Source: Olsenella uli | GTDB taxonomy: Bacteria; Actinomycetota; Coriobacteriia; Coriobacteriales; Atopobiaceae | Assembly: GCF_901212655.1 (NCBI RefSeq) | Contig: NZ_CAAKON010000002.1 | Coordinates: 39,741 to 103,740 of the forward strand | DNA: 64,000 nt | Reading direction: 5' to 3' | Part shown: piece after piece, positions 1-9,276 of the stretch | Numbering within the stretch: the stretch's first letter is position 1 | How the letters are laid out: each line of letters opens with the position of its first letter | Notes under the pieces: model-generated | What the model was told of the DNA's origin: nothing | What the model saw: the letters and a program-made list of their open reading frames with translations, nothing else | Database searches by the model: none | Made by a program: the position numbers and the translations under genes

Positions 1-1108
1 TCTTGTGCGGCTCTGCGGCCACGCGCTCGCCGCGCTCAACGGCAACCTCGCGCAGACGCTCCTCCTGGCTGGGCGTCAGGTTGTCGGGCACCGTGATGTT
101 CACAACCACGACGAGCTTGCCGCGCGCCTTGGAATTCATGCGTGGCATGCCGTGGCCCTCAACTTCAACCTGCTGCCCATGCTGACAGCCGGCAGGAACC
201 TCAACCGTCACGTGCTCGCCGTCGAGGATGCCCTCGACCTCGAGCTCGCAGCCGAGCATCGCTTCGAGCGTGCTCACGTCCTCAACGCAGAACAGGTCGT
301 CGCCCTGGCGCTGGAACCGCTCATCGTCGGCGATGTCGATGCGCACGATGAGGTCGCCCGAGCGGTTCCCGCGCACGCCCGCCTCGCCGTAGCCGTCGAG
401 CTTGATGGTCTGGCCGGAGTGGACGCCTCCGGGCACGGTGACCTTCACCGTCTCGTGGCTGGGCGTGCGGCCCTGACCCTCGCAGGTGTGGCAGGGCTTG
501 TCGATGACCTTGCCCTGTCCGTGGCAGTCTGGACAGACGCTCTGGGACTGCATCTGGCCAAGGATGGTCCGCTGCACGGTCACGATGCGACCGGTGCCGT
601 GACAGCGAGAGCAGCTCACCACATGCCCGCCCTCGGCCGCGCCGGTGCCGTGGCAGTCATCGCAGGGAGCCAGGCGGTCGTAGGCGATTGTCTTGGTGCA
701 GCCCGCAGCGGCCTCGGCGAGGGTCACGCGAAGCGAGATGCCCATGTCGCGGCCGCTCGTGCGGGCCGCGCGCGCCTGGGCGCCGCCAGCTCCCCCGCCA
801 AAGAACGTGGAGAAGATGTCGTCCATGCCAAAGCCGCCGCCAAAGATGTCGGACACGTCGACTCCGGCGCCGCCAAACCCCTGGGGGCCGTCGGGATCGC
901 CGTAGCGGTCATAGTTGGCACGCTTGCGCTCGTCGGAGAGCACTGAGTAGGCCTCGTTGACCTCCTTGAAGCGCTCCTCGGCATCCGGGGCGTCGGAGAC
1001 GTCCGGGTGGAGCTTGCGCGCCTTCTTCAGGAATGCACGCTTGATGGTCTTCGCATCGGCGTCGCGCTCAACGCCGAGAACCTCGTAATAGTCGATCTTC
1101 GCTTCCAC
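1..1108 (-). CDS. dnaJ: Chaperone protein DnaJ (C-terminus cut by window edge)
   Basis: Type I Hsp40 co-chaperone that delivers unfolded proteins to DnaK and stimulates its ATPase. The reading frame runs off position 1, so about 369 residues are visible and only the end is missing. The J domain is at residues 5-70 with the HPD motif at about 34-36, followed by a Gly/Phe-rich stretch and four CxxCxGxG zinc repeats ([32 protein letters not shown]), then the peptide-binding C-terminal domain. The start is a GTG at 1108, preceded by an AGAAGGA-type ribosome site. It lies 84 bases downstream of a second dnaJ-like gene in the same direction, so the two are probably co-transcribed. The family call is secure; only the final residues are unseen. 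Confidence 0.93.
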   Translation of the reverse strand, partial: MEAKIDYYEVLGVERDADAKTIKRAFLKKARKLHPDVSDAPDAEERFKEVNEAYSVLSDERKRANYDRYGDPDGPQGFGGAGVDVSDIFGGGFGMDDIFSTFFGGGAGGAQARAARTSGRDMGISLRVTLAEAAAGCTKTIAYDRLAPCDDCHGTGAAEGGHVVSCSRCHGTGRIVTVQRTILGQMQSQSVCPDCHGQGKVIDKPCHTCEGQGRTPSHETVKVTVPGGVHSGQTIKLDGYGEAGVRGNRSGDLIVRIDIADDERFQRQGDDLFCVEDVSTLEAMLGCELEVEGILDGEHVTVEVPAGCQHGQQVEVEGHGMPRMNSKARGKLVVVVNITVPDNLTPSQEERLREVAVERGERVAAEPHK

Positions 1109-1192
1109 GCTCGTAGTACTCGCTTCCTTCTTTCGGCCGCCCATGCGGTCGCGCTCACAACGAACCAGATGCCCATGGCAGGCAAGTACCTG

Positions 1193-2332
1193 CTAGGCGC
1201 GCACGTCGCCCGATCCCGTCCCATAGCCGGAGGAGCCGAACCCAGACATGCAGGAGACCATGAGGGCTACGAACACGGCCACCGTGGCGCCGTTCATGAC
1301 GCCGTTGCCAAGGTAGCGCGCCGCGTTCTTCCACCACACGGCGCCGCGCCCAAGCACGCCTCCGTCGGAGACGACGAGCCACACGCCCAGGGCGAGCGGC
1401 GCCAGGATGATGACGGCTAGCTGCGCCAGGACATTCAGAATAAGGCCAAGAATCAGAAACGGCAGGGCAAAGCCAATCATCTGGAAGCCCTGTGCCTGGC
1501 GTGGCCCTAGCCGCTCGGTGGACACGCCCACTCGGCAGACGAAGTCCCCGGACGAGGAGCCGTTCGTGCCGGCGTTGCCCATGCCCTTTACGCGCACCGT
1601 GTCGCCATCGTGACTTCCGGCGGGTACGTCCACCACGATCTCGCTCGCACTCAGCACGCGACCGGTGCCCCCGCAGGAGTCGCAGGGGTCTGCCACGACC
1701 TTGCCCGTGCCCTCGCACTCGGGGCAGACCATGTTCATGACGCCGATGCCGAAGAGGCTCGCGAGGTCAACGGAGATGTGACCGGAGCCGCCGCACGTGG
1801 GACAGGTCTTTGCGTGGTCCGCATGCACGGAGCCGGCGCCGTGGCAAACGTCGCACGAGACGTAGCGCTGGTAGGTGACGCCCCTGCGGCAGCCCTTCTT
1901 GGCCTGCTCGGCGTCAAGCTCGAGCTGGTAGACCACGTCGCCTCCGGCCTGGGGGTTGTACGAGCGGCTCCTGCGCGCGCTGCGCTGGGTGCCGTAGGCG
2001 CCCACACCGCCAAACGGGAAGCCCCACCCAAAGGGATCTGCGCCCATGCCGGCAAAGGGGTCTCCCTGAGGCTGGCTCGGAGAGCCGTACGAGGCGCCGG
2101 CAAAGGGGTTGCCCGAGCGCATGGCGTCATAGCGGCGGCGCTTGTCGTCATCGGAGAGCACCGCATAGGCCTCGGAGACCTCCTTGAAGCGCTCCTCGGC
2201 GTCCGGGGCCTTGTTGACGTCCGGGTGAAGCTTGCGGGCCTTTTTCTGGAAGGCCTTGCGAATCTCCTCTGTGGTGGCATCGTGCTCCACCTCGAGGATG
2301 GCGTAGTAATCCTTATCGTTCATCGAGGCCAT
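1193..2332 (-). CDS. DnaJ-like protein with C-terminal membrane helices
   Basis: A 379-residue DnaJ paralogue. It has a J domain (about residues 7-70, HPD at 36-38), a Gly/Phe/Pro-rich linker and four zinc repeats (CDVCHGAG, CPTCGGSG, CPECEGTG, CDSCGGTG; residues about 160-225). The first part of the C-terminal domain reaches about residue 270. Instead of the second peptide-binding and dimerisation domain there are hydrophobic segments at about 285-305, 305-321 and 346-366. The protein should therefore be held in the membrane with its J domain in the cytoplasm (inference). The ATG at 2332 was chosen because AGGAG lies 11 bases upstream; a second ATG at 2323 is possible. It sits directly upstream of canonical dnaJ. 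Role unknown: perhaps DnaK recruitment to the membrane or to secreted clients. Confidence 0.85.
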   Translation of the reverse strand: MASMNDKDYYAILEVEHDATTEEIRKAFQKKARKLHPDVNKAPDAEERFKEVSEAYAVLSDDDKRRRYDAMRSGNPFAGASYGSPSQPQGDPFAGMGADPFGWGFPFGGVGAYGTQRSARRSRSYNPQAGGDVVYQLELDAEQAKKGCRRGVTYQRYVSCDVCHGAGSVHADHAKTCPTCGGSGHISVDLASLFGIGVMNMVCPECEGTGKVVADPCDSCGGTGRVLSASEIVVDVPAGSHDGDTVRVKGMGNAGTNGSSSGDFVCRVGVSTERLGPRQAQGFQMIGFALPFLILGLILNVLAQLAVIILAPLALGVWLVVSDGGVLGRGAVWWKNAARYLGNGVMNGATVAVFVALMVSCMSGFGSSGYGTGSGDVRA

Positions 2333-2404
2333 GGGTGTGGGAACTCCTGTCTGTTGGCCTTGGGCGAAGCCCGGGTGCGCATAAACGTCCGTCATTCTAC
2401 CCAA

Positions 2405-2546
2405 AGGCGCAGCTCGTCATCGGCCCTCCCATGAGAAATGCATGCGCAGGCGGAGGTGGCCGGGGGATGCGCCGCGGCCTCTGATAGGCTGTTGAAGATT
2501 GACAACCGAGGCAGGCGATTTCTCGCCCAATCCCAAGGAGATGTGA
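2405..2546. promoter_or_regulatory. Divergent intergenic region between the dnaJ-like gene and ettA
   Basis: This 142-base gap separates two divergently read genes and must hold promoters for both. An AAGGAG ribosome site lies just before the ettA ATG. I could not assign -35/-10 boxes with confidence, and no CIRCE or HAIR type heat-shock operator is recognisable by eye. Confidence 0.4.
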
Positions 2547-4271
2547 ATGGCGGAGTTCATCTACCAGATGTTCCAGGCGCGCAAGAGCCATGGTGACAAG
2601 GTCATCCTCGATGACGTCACCCTGAGCTTCTTCCCCGGCGCAAAGATCGGCGTGGTTGGCCCCAACGGCATGGGCAAGTCCACGTTGCTCAAGATCATGG
2701 CCGGCAAGGAGGAGGTCACCAACGGCGACGCGCGCCTCACGCCGGGCTACACCGTGGGCCTGCTCGAGCAGGAGCCCCCGCTGGACGACGACAAGACCGT
2801 CATCGAGAACGTTCGCATGGCCTTTGGCGACGTGCTTGCCAAGGTGGACCGCTTCAATGCCATCTCCGCTGAGATGGCCGACCCCGACGCGGACTTCGAC
2901 GCCCTCATGGCCGAGATGGGCAAGCTCCAGGACGAGATTGACGCGGTAGGCGGATGGGACCTGGACTCCCAGCTCTCCCAGGCCATGGACGCCCTCCAGT
3001 GCCCCGACCCTGACACGCCCGTGAACGTGCTCTCGGGTGGCGAGCGCAGGCGCGTGGCCCTCTGCCGCCTGCTTCTCGAGGCGCCCGACCTGCTGCTGCT
3101 CGACGAGCCCACGAACCACCTGGATGCCGAGAGCGTCCTGTGGTTGGAGCAGTTCCTCCACAACTACGAGGGCGCCGTGCTCGCCGTCACGCACGACCGT
3201 TACTTCCTCGACAACGTAGCCGAGTGGATCTGCGAGGTCGACCGCGGCCACCTCTACCCCTACAAGGGCAACTACTCCACCTACCTCGACACCAAGGCCG
3301 CCCGCCTCGAGGCCCAGGGCCAGAAGGAGGCCAGGCTCGCCAAGCGCCTGCGCAACGAGCTTGAGTGGGTGCGCTCCAGCCCCAAGGCCCGCCAGGCCAA
3401 GAACAAGGCGCGCCTCGAGCGCTACGAGCAGATGGAGTCCGAGGCCCAGGCCGGACGCGGCGTCGACGTCACCGACATCAAGATTCCGGTGGGCCCGCGT
3501 CTGGGTTCGAAGGTCCTCGTGGCCGAGCACCTCTCGAAAAGCTTCGGCGACCGCGTACTCATCGACGACCTGTCCTTTGAGCTGCCCCGCAACGGCATCG
3601 TGGGCGTCATCGGCCCCAACGGCGTGGGCAAGTCCACCCTGTTCAAGATGATCGTGGGCGCAGCGAAGGCTGCCGGCAACTCCCCGGCGCTGGCCAACGC
3701 CGTCACCGAGGAGCCCACGAGCGGCTCGATCATCCTCGGAGAGACGGTGCAGCTCTCCTATGTTGACCAGATGCGCGCCGGCCTCGACGCGAACAAGAAC
3801 GTCTGGGAGGTGGTCTCCGGTGGCAATGACTTCATCGTCGTAGGCAAGCAGGAAATCAACAGCCGCGCCTACGTGGCGGCCTTCGGGTTCAAGGGCTCCG
3901 ACCAGCAGAAGCCGGCAGGCGTGCTCTCCGGCGGCGAGCGCAACCGCCTGAACCTTGCGCTCACGCTCAAGCAGGGCGGAAACCTCCTGCTTCTGGACGA
4001 GCCCACCAACGACCTCGACACCGAGACCCTCGAGAGCCTCGAGGAGGCGCTGCTGGCCTTCCCCGGCTGCTCGGTCATCACCTCGCACGACCGCTGGTTC
4101 CTCGACCGCGTGGCCACGCACATTCTGGCCTGGGAGGGCACCGATGACGCCCCCGGAACCTGGCACTGGTTCGAGGGCAACTTCGATGACTACCAGAGGG
4201 ACCGCGTGGCGCGCCTGGGCGAGGAGGCCTCAAAGCCCCACCGCATCCACCGCAAGCTCACGCGCGACTAG
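2547..4271 (+). CDS. ettA: Energy-dependent translational throttle protein EttA (ABC-F ATPase)
   Basis: ABC-F protein that binds the ribosomal E site and gates the first peptide bond according to energy state. It has 574 residues, close to the 555-560 usual for EttA, and no membrane segment. The first ATPase domain has Walker A at about 38-46 (GPNGMGKST), signature LSGGE at 162-166 and Walker B with D186-E187 in LLLLDEPTNHLD. The basic helical linker follows at about 235-300. The second domain has GPNGVGKST at about 356, LSGGE at about 460 and LLLLDEPTNDLD at about 484. The ATG is well placed after AAGGAG. It is a single gene, divergent from the dnaJ pair and facing thiD. The two-domain EttA architecture makes a resistance-type ABC-F unlikely. 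Confidence 0.93.
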   Translation: MAEFIYQMFQARKSHGDKVILDDVTLSFFPGAKIGVVGPNGMGKSTLLKIMAGKEEVTNGDARLTPGYTVGLLEQEPPLDDDKTVIENVRMAFGDVLAKVDRFNAISAEMADPDADFDALMAEMGKLQDEIDAVGGWDLDSQLSQAMDALQCPDPDTPVNVLSGGERRRVALCRLLLEAPDLLLLDEPTNHLDAESVLWLEQFLHNYEGAVLAVTHDRYFLDNVAEWICEVDRGHLYPYKGNYSTYLDTKAARLEAQGQKEARLAKRLRNELEWVRSSPKARQAKNKARLERYEQMESEAQAGRGVDVTDIKIPVGPRLGSKVLVAEHLSKSFGDRVLIDDLSFELPRNGIVGVIGPNGVGKSTLFKMIVGAAKAAGNSPALANAVTEEPTSGSIILGETVQLSYVDQMRAGLDANKNVWEVVSGGNDFIVVGKQEINSRAYVAAFGFKGSDQQKPAGVLSGGERNRLNLALTLKQGGNLLLLDEPTNDLDTETLESLEEALLAFPGCSVITSHDRWFLDRVATHILAWEGTDDAPGTWHWFEGNFDDYQRDRVARLGEEASKPHRIHRKLTRD

Positions 4272-4361
4272 GCAATCCTTAGTCGCAGCGCCCTTGGCCC
4301 GCGATGCGAAGCCAGATCGCCGACGACGCATCACGTAAGTAAATTGCTTCAACCCTACAAA

Positions 4362-4402
4362 GTGGGAGCCTCGCCATCCCTTACTGGGGGCGAGGCTCCC
4401 AC
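4362..4402. terminator. Perfect 14-bp inverted repeat between convergent ettA and thiD
   Basis: Positions 4362-4375 and 4389-4402 are exact inverted complements (GTGGGAGCCTCGCC and its complement) around a 13-base loop. It lies in the 214-base gap between two convergent genes, so it probably ends transcription from both sides. The flanking T/A runs are weak. Nothing else is visible in this gap. Confidence 0.65.
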
Positions 4403-4485
4403 CTTGTTGCAGGGCTCCCAGCGGACGGACCAGTTTCCGCGACAGTGCGGGCCACGATGCCGGCTGAGCCGACCACCCATGCCCC

Positions 4486-5355
4486 TCAGCCGCGAAGGGC
4501 CCACATATGGTCGAGGGGCCCCGAGCCGCGACCAAGGTCGAGGCCCGCCCTGAGGGCTCCGGTCAGATACGACTTGGCCTCGCGCACCGCGTCCTCGAGC
4601 GAGAGCCCACGCGCAAGCCCGCAGGCGGCGGCGCTCGAGAGCGTGCAGCCCGTGCCGTGCGAGTTGCTCGCCTCGACTCGCGGCGCCTCGAGCCACAGGC
4701 TCGAGCCCTCCGCAGACCTCAGCAGGTCAGCGGGCGCGCCATGGGCATGGCCACCCTTCACGAGCACCGCGCCCTGGGGCACGAGGGCCGCCAGCGCATC
4801 CGCGGCACAAGCCATCGCCGCACGCTCATCCAACTCGCCAAGAATCCGTATCCCAGAGAGGGCCTCCGCCTCGGGAATGTTGGGAGTGAGGAGCGTCGCC
4901 AGTGGAAAGAGCTCGCCCACGAGGGCCTCGATCGCAGGACTACCTGTGAGCGAGGCCCCGCTCGAGGCAACCATCACCGGGTCCAGAACGACGGCGCAGC
5001 CGAGAGGCTCGCCGGCGCCATGCCGCCGCAACGCGCGGGTAATGGCATGGACGGCCTCCGCCGACCCAACCATCCCAATCTTCACAGCTACGGGGCTCAT
5101 GTCATCAAAGACGGCGTCAACCTGAGCCTCGATCACCTCCGCGGGTATCGCGTGAACAACGCTCACGCCCATCGTGTTCTGAGCGGTGACGGCCGTGATG
5201 GCACTCGCCCCATAGAGTCCGAGGGCCTCGATGGTCTTAAGGTCCGCCTGGATGCCGGCGCCACCCGAGGAGTCGCTCCCGGCAATGGTCAGCACCACGG
5301 GAAGCTTGCCGTCGTCGAGCGTGAGCGTAGAAGGCAGAGCGCCCGGCTCGCTCAC
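4486..5355 (-). CDS. thiD: Hydroxymethylpyrimidine/phosphomethylpyrimidine kinase
   Basis: Phosphorylates HMP and then HMP-P in the pyrimidine branch of thiamin synthesis. The 289-residue protein belongs to the ribokinase-like ThiD family: an N-terminal LTIAGSDSSGGAGIQAD motif at about 22-38, a TAVTAQNT segment, and the C-terminal anion-hole motif NSHGTGCTLSSA. A 12-17 residue N-terminal extension precedes the core. The start is a GTG at 5355 whose GTGA overlaps the thiC stop by four bases, so translation is probably coupled. It is expected to share the TPP riboswitch in front of thiC. No other thiamin gene (thiE, thiM) is in the window apart from thiI, which mainly acts in tRNA thiolation. 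Confidence 0.95.
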   Translation of the reverse strand: MSEPGALPSTLTLDDGKLPVVLTIAGSDSSGGAGIQADLKTIEALGLYGASAITAVTAQNTMGVSVVHAIPAEVIEAQVDAVFDDMSPVAVKIGMVGSAEAVHAITRALRRHGAGEPLGCAVVLDPVMVASSGASLTGSPAIEALVGELFPLATLLTPNIPEAEALSGIRILGELDERAAMACAADALAALVPQGAVLVKGGHAHGAPADLLRSAEGSSLWLEAPRVEASNSHGTGCTLSSAAACGLARGLSLEDAVREAKSYLTGALRAGLDLGRGSGPLDHMWALRG

Positions 5356-6725
5356 TCTTCGGCCTCGGTGACGACCGCGCCGCTGGGGGCCTCGTCATCC
5401 TCGGCAAGGTCAGCCCCGGGAAGGTCATCGCCAAGGTCCACCGTGAGGCCCTCCATGATGCGGTTGACCGTACGGGCGGCGCACATCTTGCCGCACATGG
5501 TGCAGGTGCCGTCCTCCTCGGGCGGCGCGAGTGCCAAGATTTCCTTCGCACGCTCTGGGTCGAGGGCACAGGCAAACATGTCATCCCAGTTCACGCGCCT
5601 GCGCGCGTCGCTCATCCTGTTGTCGATGTCGCGCGCGCCGGGAATCCCCTTCGCGATGTCGCCGGCGTGTGCCGCGATCTTGGTGGCAATGAGGCCCTCA
5701 CGCACGTCGTTGACATCAGGAAGCTTCAGGTGTTCGGCTGGCGTCACGTAACAGAGCCAATCGGCTCCGCTCATGGCAGCCGTGGCACCGCCGATAGCAG
5801 CGGTGATATGGTCGTACCCAACGCCGATGTCCGTCACGAGCGGACCCAGCACGTAGAATGGCGCATCGTGGCAAAGGCGCTTCTCGAGCTTCATGTTCGC
5901 GGCAACCTCATCAAGGGCCATGTGCCCCGGCCCCTCGACAACCACCTGGACGCCGGCGTCCCAGGCGCGCTTCGTGAGCTTGCCAAGTTCCACGAGCTCG
6001 GCAACCTCGCTCGCATCCGTTGCGTCATACGTGCAACCACCGCGCATGGCATCGCCCAGCGAGATGGTCACGTCGTACTCGTGCAGAATCTCAAGGATGT
6101 CATCGAAGCGCTCGTAGAAGGGGTTCTCGCAGCCCGTCGTCATCATGAGGCCAAAGATGAGGCTGCCTCCGCGGCTCACGATATTGGTGAGGCGCTTGGT
6201 CTCGAGGAAGGTGTCGAGCACGCGACGATTGAAGCCGGCGTGGATGGTCATGAAGTCGACGCCGTCCTCGGCATGGGCCTTGATGACGCGCAGGATGTCG
6301 TCACCCGTCAGCTTCACGAGTGGCTTATCGAGGTAGCCGATGGCGTCGTACATGGGCACCGTACCCACCATGAGAGGCGTCTTGGCAATGAGCTGCTGCC
6401 GAAACGGCCGCGTCTTACCGGAGTTGGAGAGGTCCATGATGGCGTCAGCGCCGTACTTCTCGGCAACGGCGACCTTCTCCCACTCCTGGGGAGCGTTCTG
6501 GATGTCGCCAGAGATCCCGAGGTTGACGTTCACCTTTGTCTTAAGGCCCGCACCCACGCCGCAGGCGTGAAGGCCAAGGTCGACGTGACGAACGTTCGCC
6601 GGAATGGCGATGCGTCCCTGCGCCACTCCGTCGAGGACAAACTCGGGGCTCCGCCCCTCGTCCTCGGCAACCTGGCGAATCTGAACTGTGATGATTCCCG
6701 CGCGCGCGGCGTCCATCTGCGTCAT
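5352..6725 (-). CDS. thiC: Phosphomethylpyrimidine synthase ThiC
   Basis: Radical-SAM enzyme that rearranges aminoimidazole ribotide to HMP-phosphate, the committed pyrimidine step of thiamin synthesis. With 457 residues it is the short form common in anaerobes and archaea, lacking the long N-terminal domain of the enterobacterial enzyme. Near the C-terminus it carries the cluster-binding cysteines in CTMCGKMC, spaced CX2CX3C as in the short forms. Conserved substrate-site segments include MDLSNSGKTRPFR and EGPGHM. The ATG at 6725 follows a GGGAG site that adjoins the 3' end of a TPP riboswitch. It overlaps thiD downstream by four bases. Confidence 0.96.
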   Translation of the reverse strand: MTQMDAARAGIITVQIRQVAEDEGRSPEFVLDGVAQGRIAIPANVRHVDLGLHACGVGAGLKTKVNVNLGISGDIQNAPQEWEKVAVAEKYGADAIMDLSNSGKTRPFRQQLIAKTPLMVGTVPMYDAIGYLDKPLVKLTGDDILRVIKAHAEDGVDFMTIHAGFNRRVLDTFLETKRLTNIVSRGGSLIFGLMMTTGCENPFYERFDDILEILHEYDVTISLGDAMRGGCTYDATDASEVAELVELGKLTKRAWDAGVQVVVEGPGHMALDEVAANMKLEKRLCHDAPFYVLGPLVTDIGVGYDHITAAIGGATAAMSGADWLCYVTPAEHLKLPDVNDVREGLIATKIAAHAGDIAKGIPGARDIDNRMSDARRRVNWDDMFACALDPERAKEILALAPPEEDGTCTMCGKMCAARTVNRIMEGLTVDLGDDLPGADLAEDDEAPSGAVVTEAEE

Positions 6726-6734
6726 GGAAGACTC

Positions 6735-6833
6735 CCTTCGTTGGCATTACCCACATCAGGTTCAAGGGTCGGGACAATGGCGTGCCCCCTCTCAGCCGCC
6801 GCGGCGCCACAGCGCCTCGCTGGCTCCCCTGTT
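6735..6833 (-). promoter_or_regulatory. TPP riboswitch (THI element) before thiC
   Basis: Read on the minus strand, this leader holds the conserved TPP aptamer pieces in order: a GGGGAGCC 5' arm, the CTGAGAGGGGGC motif, then ACCCTTGAACCTGAT and GTGGGTAATGCCAACG. The 3' end of the aptamer abuts the GAAGGGAG ribosome site of thiC, which suggests control at translation initiation by hiding that site when TPP is bound. Sequence identity is clear; the mechanism is inferred from spacing. Confidence 0.93.
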
Positions 6834-6914
6834 ATGCGGTTGTAGAGCGCGTTCATGGTACACCTGGCGAGAGCATGGGAGACTCAGGTTTCCAAATACG
6901 AAGAACGGACGGTG

Positions 6915-8114
6915 CTATTCAGACGCGAGATCCCAGAGCGGACCGTAGAGCTCGTTTCCAAGGAGCCAACCCTGCTTCGTGGGAGCATAGGCAGACTCAG
7001 CCCTCTCAAGAAAGCCGAGCTTCACGAGCTTGGCTATTCTCTCGTCAACCGCAACGGCTCCAAGGACACGTCGAGCACGTGCGAGAAGCCTCTCCCCAAT
7101 GCCATCCGCCATGCGAGCGGCAAGCATGAGATCCTCCGCCACGGCCTCGCGCGCGTTCAGCTCCTCGACTTCGAAGCGCAGGCGAGCAAGCGAGGTGGCT
7201 TCCACTATCTCGCGCGTCGACGAAGTAATCGTGAGGCGGGCGCGTTCCGTATCATCGGCAAGGTCTGGCAACGAGGGCACAAGCTCGTGGAGACGGACGT
7301 AGGACCCGCGGCCCAGCATGCTTGCCGCCGACGTGCCAAGCCCCAGATACTCCACGCCCGTCCAGTACGCGATGTTGTGACGACAACGCTCGCCAGGCTG
7401 CGCATAGCTCGCGACCTCATAGCGCGAGAGCCCAGCCGCGCCCAGTACGAGAGCGGCCGTCTCCATGTCGTCCGCCTCGGTGTCATCCGAGGGCCAAGGC
7501 AGCTCGCCCGCCTCGCACATGCGCTCCATGGCGGTTCCGGGCTCGATCATGAGCGGATAGCAGCTCACGTGTCCGACGCCAAGCGAGACGGCCGTCTCAA
7601 GGGATGGCCTCCACGTCTCTTCTGTCTGATAAGGGATGCCGCACATGAGGTCGAGCGAGACGCGAAGTCCGGAGACGACCGCAGCCGAGACTCGGTCTCG
7701 GGCAAGCACCGAGTCGTGGACGCGCCCAAGAGCCCTCAGCTCTCGGTCGTTGAAGCTCTGGACGCCAATCGAGACGCGCGTCGCACCTGCGTCCACTGCA
7801 GCGGCAATAGTCTCATCATACAGAGACTCGGGATTGGCCTCGAACGTCAGCTCACCTGGCTGGCCACAACCATGAACGCATGCAATGAGGTTCGCAAGCT
7901 CCTGGGGGCCCAGCATCGTGGGCGTGCCCCCGCCAAGATAGGCGGTCTTTAGGTCCAGAAGGCCGGCCCCATACGCCCCGGCGACCAGTCGCTCAAGCGC
8001 CTCCCCATAGGAGGCCATAAGCGCATCTCCGTGGCCCGTGGCCGCCGAGGAAAAGTCGCAGTACCGACAGCGGCGAAGGCAAAATGGGACATGCAGATAA
8101 AGCGACCCAATCAC
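6915..8114 (-). CDS. hemW: Radical SAM heme chaperone HemW (HemN-like)
   Basis: HemW binds heme and a 4Fe-4S cluster and is thought to insert heme into target enzymes; it was long annotated as oxygen-independent coproporphyrinogen oxidase. The 399-residue protein starts MIGSLYLHVPFC and has the radical-SAM triad C12-x3-C16-x2-C19, then LGGGTPTML and the SAM-binding TFEANPESL segment. A HemN-type C-terminal winged-helix region follows. The triad is CxxxCxxC without the fourth cysteine of true HemN, which favours HemW. The start overlaps the upstream dus gene by four bases, so the two are coupled. Confidence 0.9.
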   Translation of the reverse strand: MIGSLYLHVPFCLRRCRYCDFSSAATGHGDALMASYGEALERLVAGAYGAGLLDLKTAYLGGGTPTMLGPQELANLIACVHGCGQPGELTFEANPESLYDETIAAAVDAGATRVSIGVQSFNDRELRALGRVHDSVLARDRVSAAVVSGLRVSLDLMCGIPYQTEETWRPSLETAVSLGVGHVSCYPLMIEPGTAMERMCEAGELPWPSDDTEADDMETAALVLGAAGLSRYEVASYAQPGERCRHNIAYWTGVEYLGLGTSAASMLGRGSYVRLHELVPSLPDLADDTERARLTITSSTREIVEATSLARLRFEVEELNAREAVAEDLMLAARMADGIGERLLARARRVLGAVAVDERIAKLVKLGFLERAESAYAPTKQGWLLGNELYGPLWDLASE

Positions 8115-9202
8115 GCCAGCGTCGCCTCAAGCTCGTCGGCGAGGGCGAGGTAGTCTCCCGGCGTGACGCAGTGCATCGCGCGCTCGCGCCATGCGGCAGC
8201 CTCGGGCACGCCGCGCAGATACCAGCCGGCAAGGCTGCGTGCCCTGGCGATATGGGCTCCCGTTGCCTCGAGCAGGCGTACGTGCAGGCGGAAGGCGGCA
8301 AGCCGCATGCCTGCCTCCACGGGCCTCGGCGCCTTCCCGCTGAGGCACAGCTCGGCATTCCCGAAGATCCACGGGTTCCCGTAGCTCCCGGGAGCCACAA
8401 AGCTGCCGCTGGCGCCGGTCTCGGCCATAAGGGCGGCCGCACGCTCGGGAGAAAGGGCGTCACCGGACGCAATGACCGGCACCTTGACGGACTCCACGAC
8501 GCGGCGTACCTCGAGCGCATTGCTCTCACCGCGATACATCTGGGAGGCAAAGCGACCGTGCACCGCAACGGCAGAGGCACCGGCAGCCTCCATGCGCCGG
8601 GCAAACTCGGGGCCCACGACCTCGCCCGTCCTGCGGCCGATGCGAATCTTGGCTGTAACCGGCAGGCTTGTTCTGCCGCACGCATCCAGCTCTTCGCGTA
8701 CGACGCGAATGATGTCCCCGGCAAGCTCGGGATCATCCAACAGCGCCGAGCCGGCGCCGGACTTCGTGACCTTGGGCACGGGGCACGCCATGTTCACGTC
8801 AATGAGCGCAAGCTTCTTGCCAAGACGCCCCACCACGAGGGGCACGGCCTCGCGAAAATGCTCGACGTCCGAGCCAAAGAGCTGAACCGCAAGCTCCGGC
8901 TCCGCGGGGTTGGGGTCCACGAGCTCCCAAGTCTTCTCGCTCTTGTAGTGAATGCCGGCCACGGAGACCATCTCGCTGTAGGCGAGTGCGGCCCCACCCG
9001 CACGCGCCATGAGCCGATAGGCCGCATCCGTGACGCCCGCCATCGGGGCCATAAGGAAGGGCGCCCGCATAAGCCTCTCTCCAAGCGAACCCTCATGCGG
9101 CCAGGCAGACAGCGGCCACGAGAGCCCCGCCGCAGAGGCGCCCTCGGCCAGCACGAGACCTGCCGCGTCGCTTACGGCCGCCCTCCGTTGCGCCTCATGC
9201 AT
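8111..9202 (-). CDS. dus: tRNA-dihydrouridine synthase (DusB-like)
   Basis: FMN/NADPH enzyme that reduces uridine to dihydrouridine in tRNA. The TIM-barrel core begins at APMAGVTD and contains the catalytic cysteine in NMACPVPKVTKSGAGSAL, the KIRIG lysine segment and the AVHGR histidine. The phosphate-binding loop near the C-terminus reads APGSYGNPWIF, where most family members have a GRGA-type segment before NPWIF, so the usual arginine is missing. I chose the ATG at 9202 because GGAGG lies six bases upstream; an ATG at 9229 is also possible. It is coupled to hemW through a four-base ATGA overlap. Confidence 0.9.
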   Translation of the reverse strand: MHEAQRRAAVSDAAGLVLAEGASAAGLSWPLSAWPHEGSLGERLMRAPFLMAPMAGVTDAAYRLMARAGGAALAYSEMVSVAGIHYKSEKTWELVDPNPAEPELAVQLFGSDVEHFREAVPLVVGRLGKKLALIDVNMACPVPKVTKSGAGSALLDDPELAGDIIRVVREELDACGRTSLPVTAKIRIGRRTGEVVGPEFARRMEAAGASAVAVHGRFASQMYRGESNALEVRRVVESVKVPVIASGDALSPERAAALMAETGASGSFVAPGSYGNPWIFGNAELCLSGKAPRPVEAGMRLAAFRLHVRLLEATGAHIARARSLAGWYLRGVPEAAAWRERAMHCVTPGDYLALADELEATLA

Positions 9203-9276
9203 CTCCTCCGTGCGCCTTGGTCCTCGCATGCGTCTCCGCTCCAAATCCTTGCCGCAAACAAAAGCCCCGAGCTTCG

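Noticed and set aside
2397..4166. A 589-codon minus-strand frame opposite ettA
   Set aside because: Antisense shadow of a gene with both ABC domains intact; the translated product has only low-complexity Val/Leu/Glu/His content.
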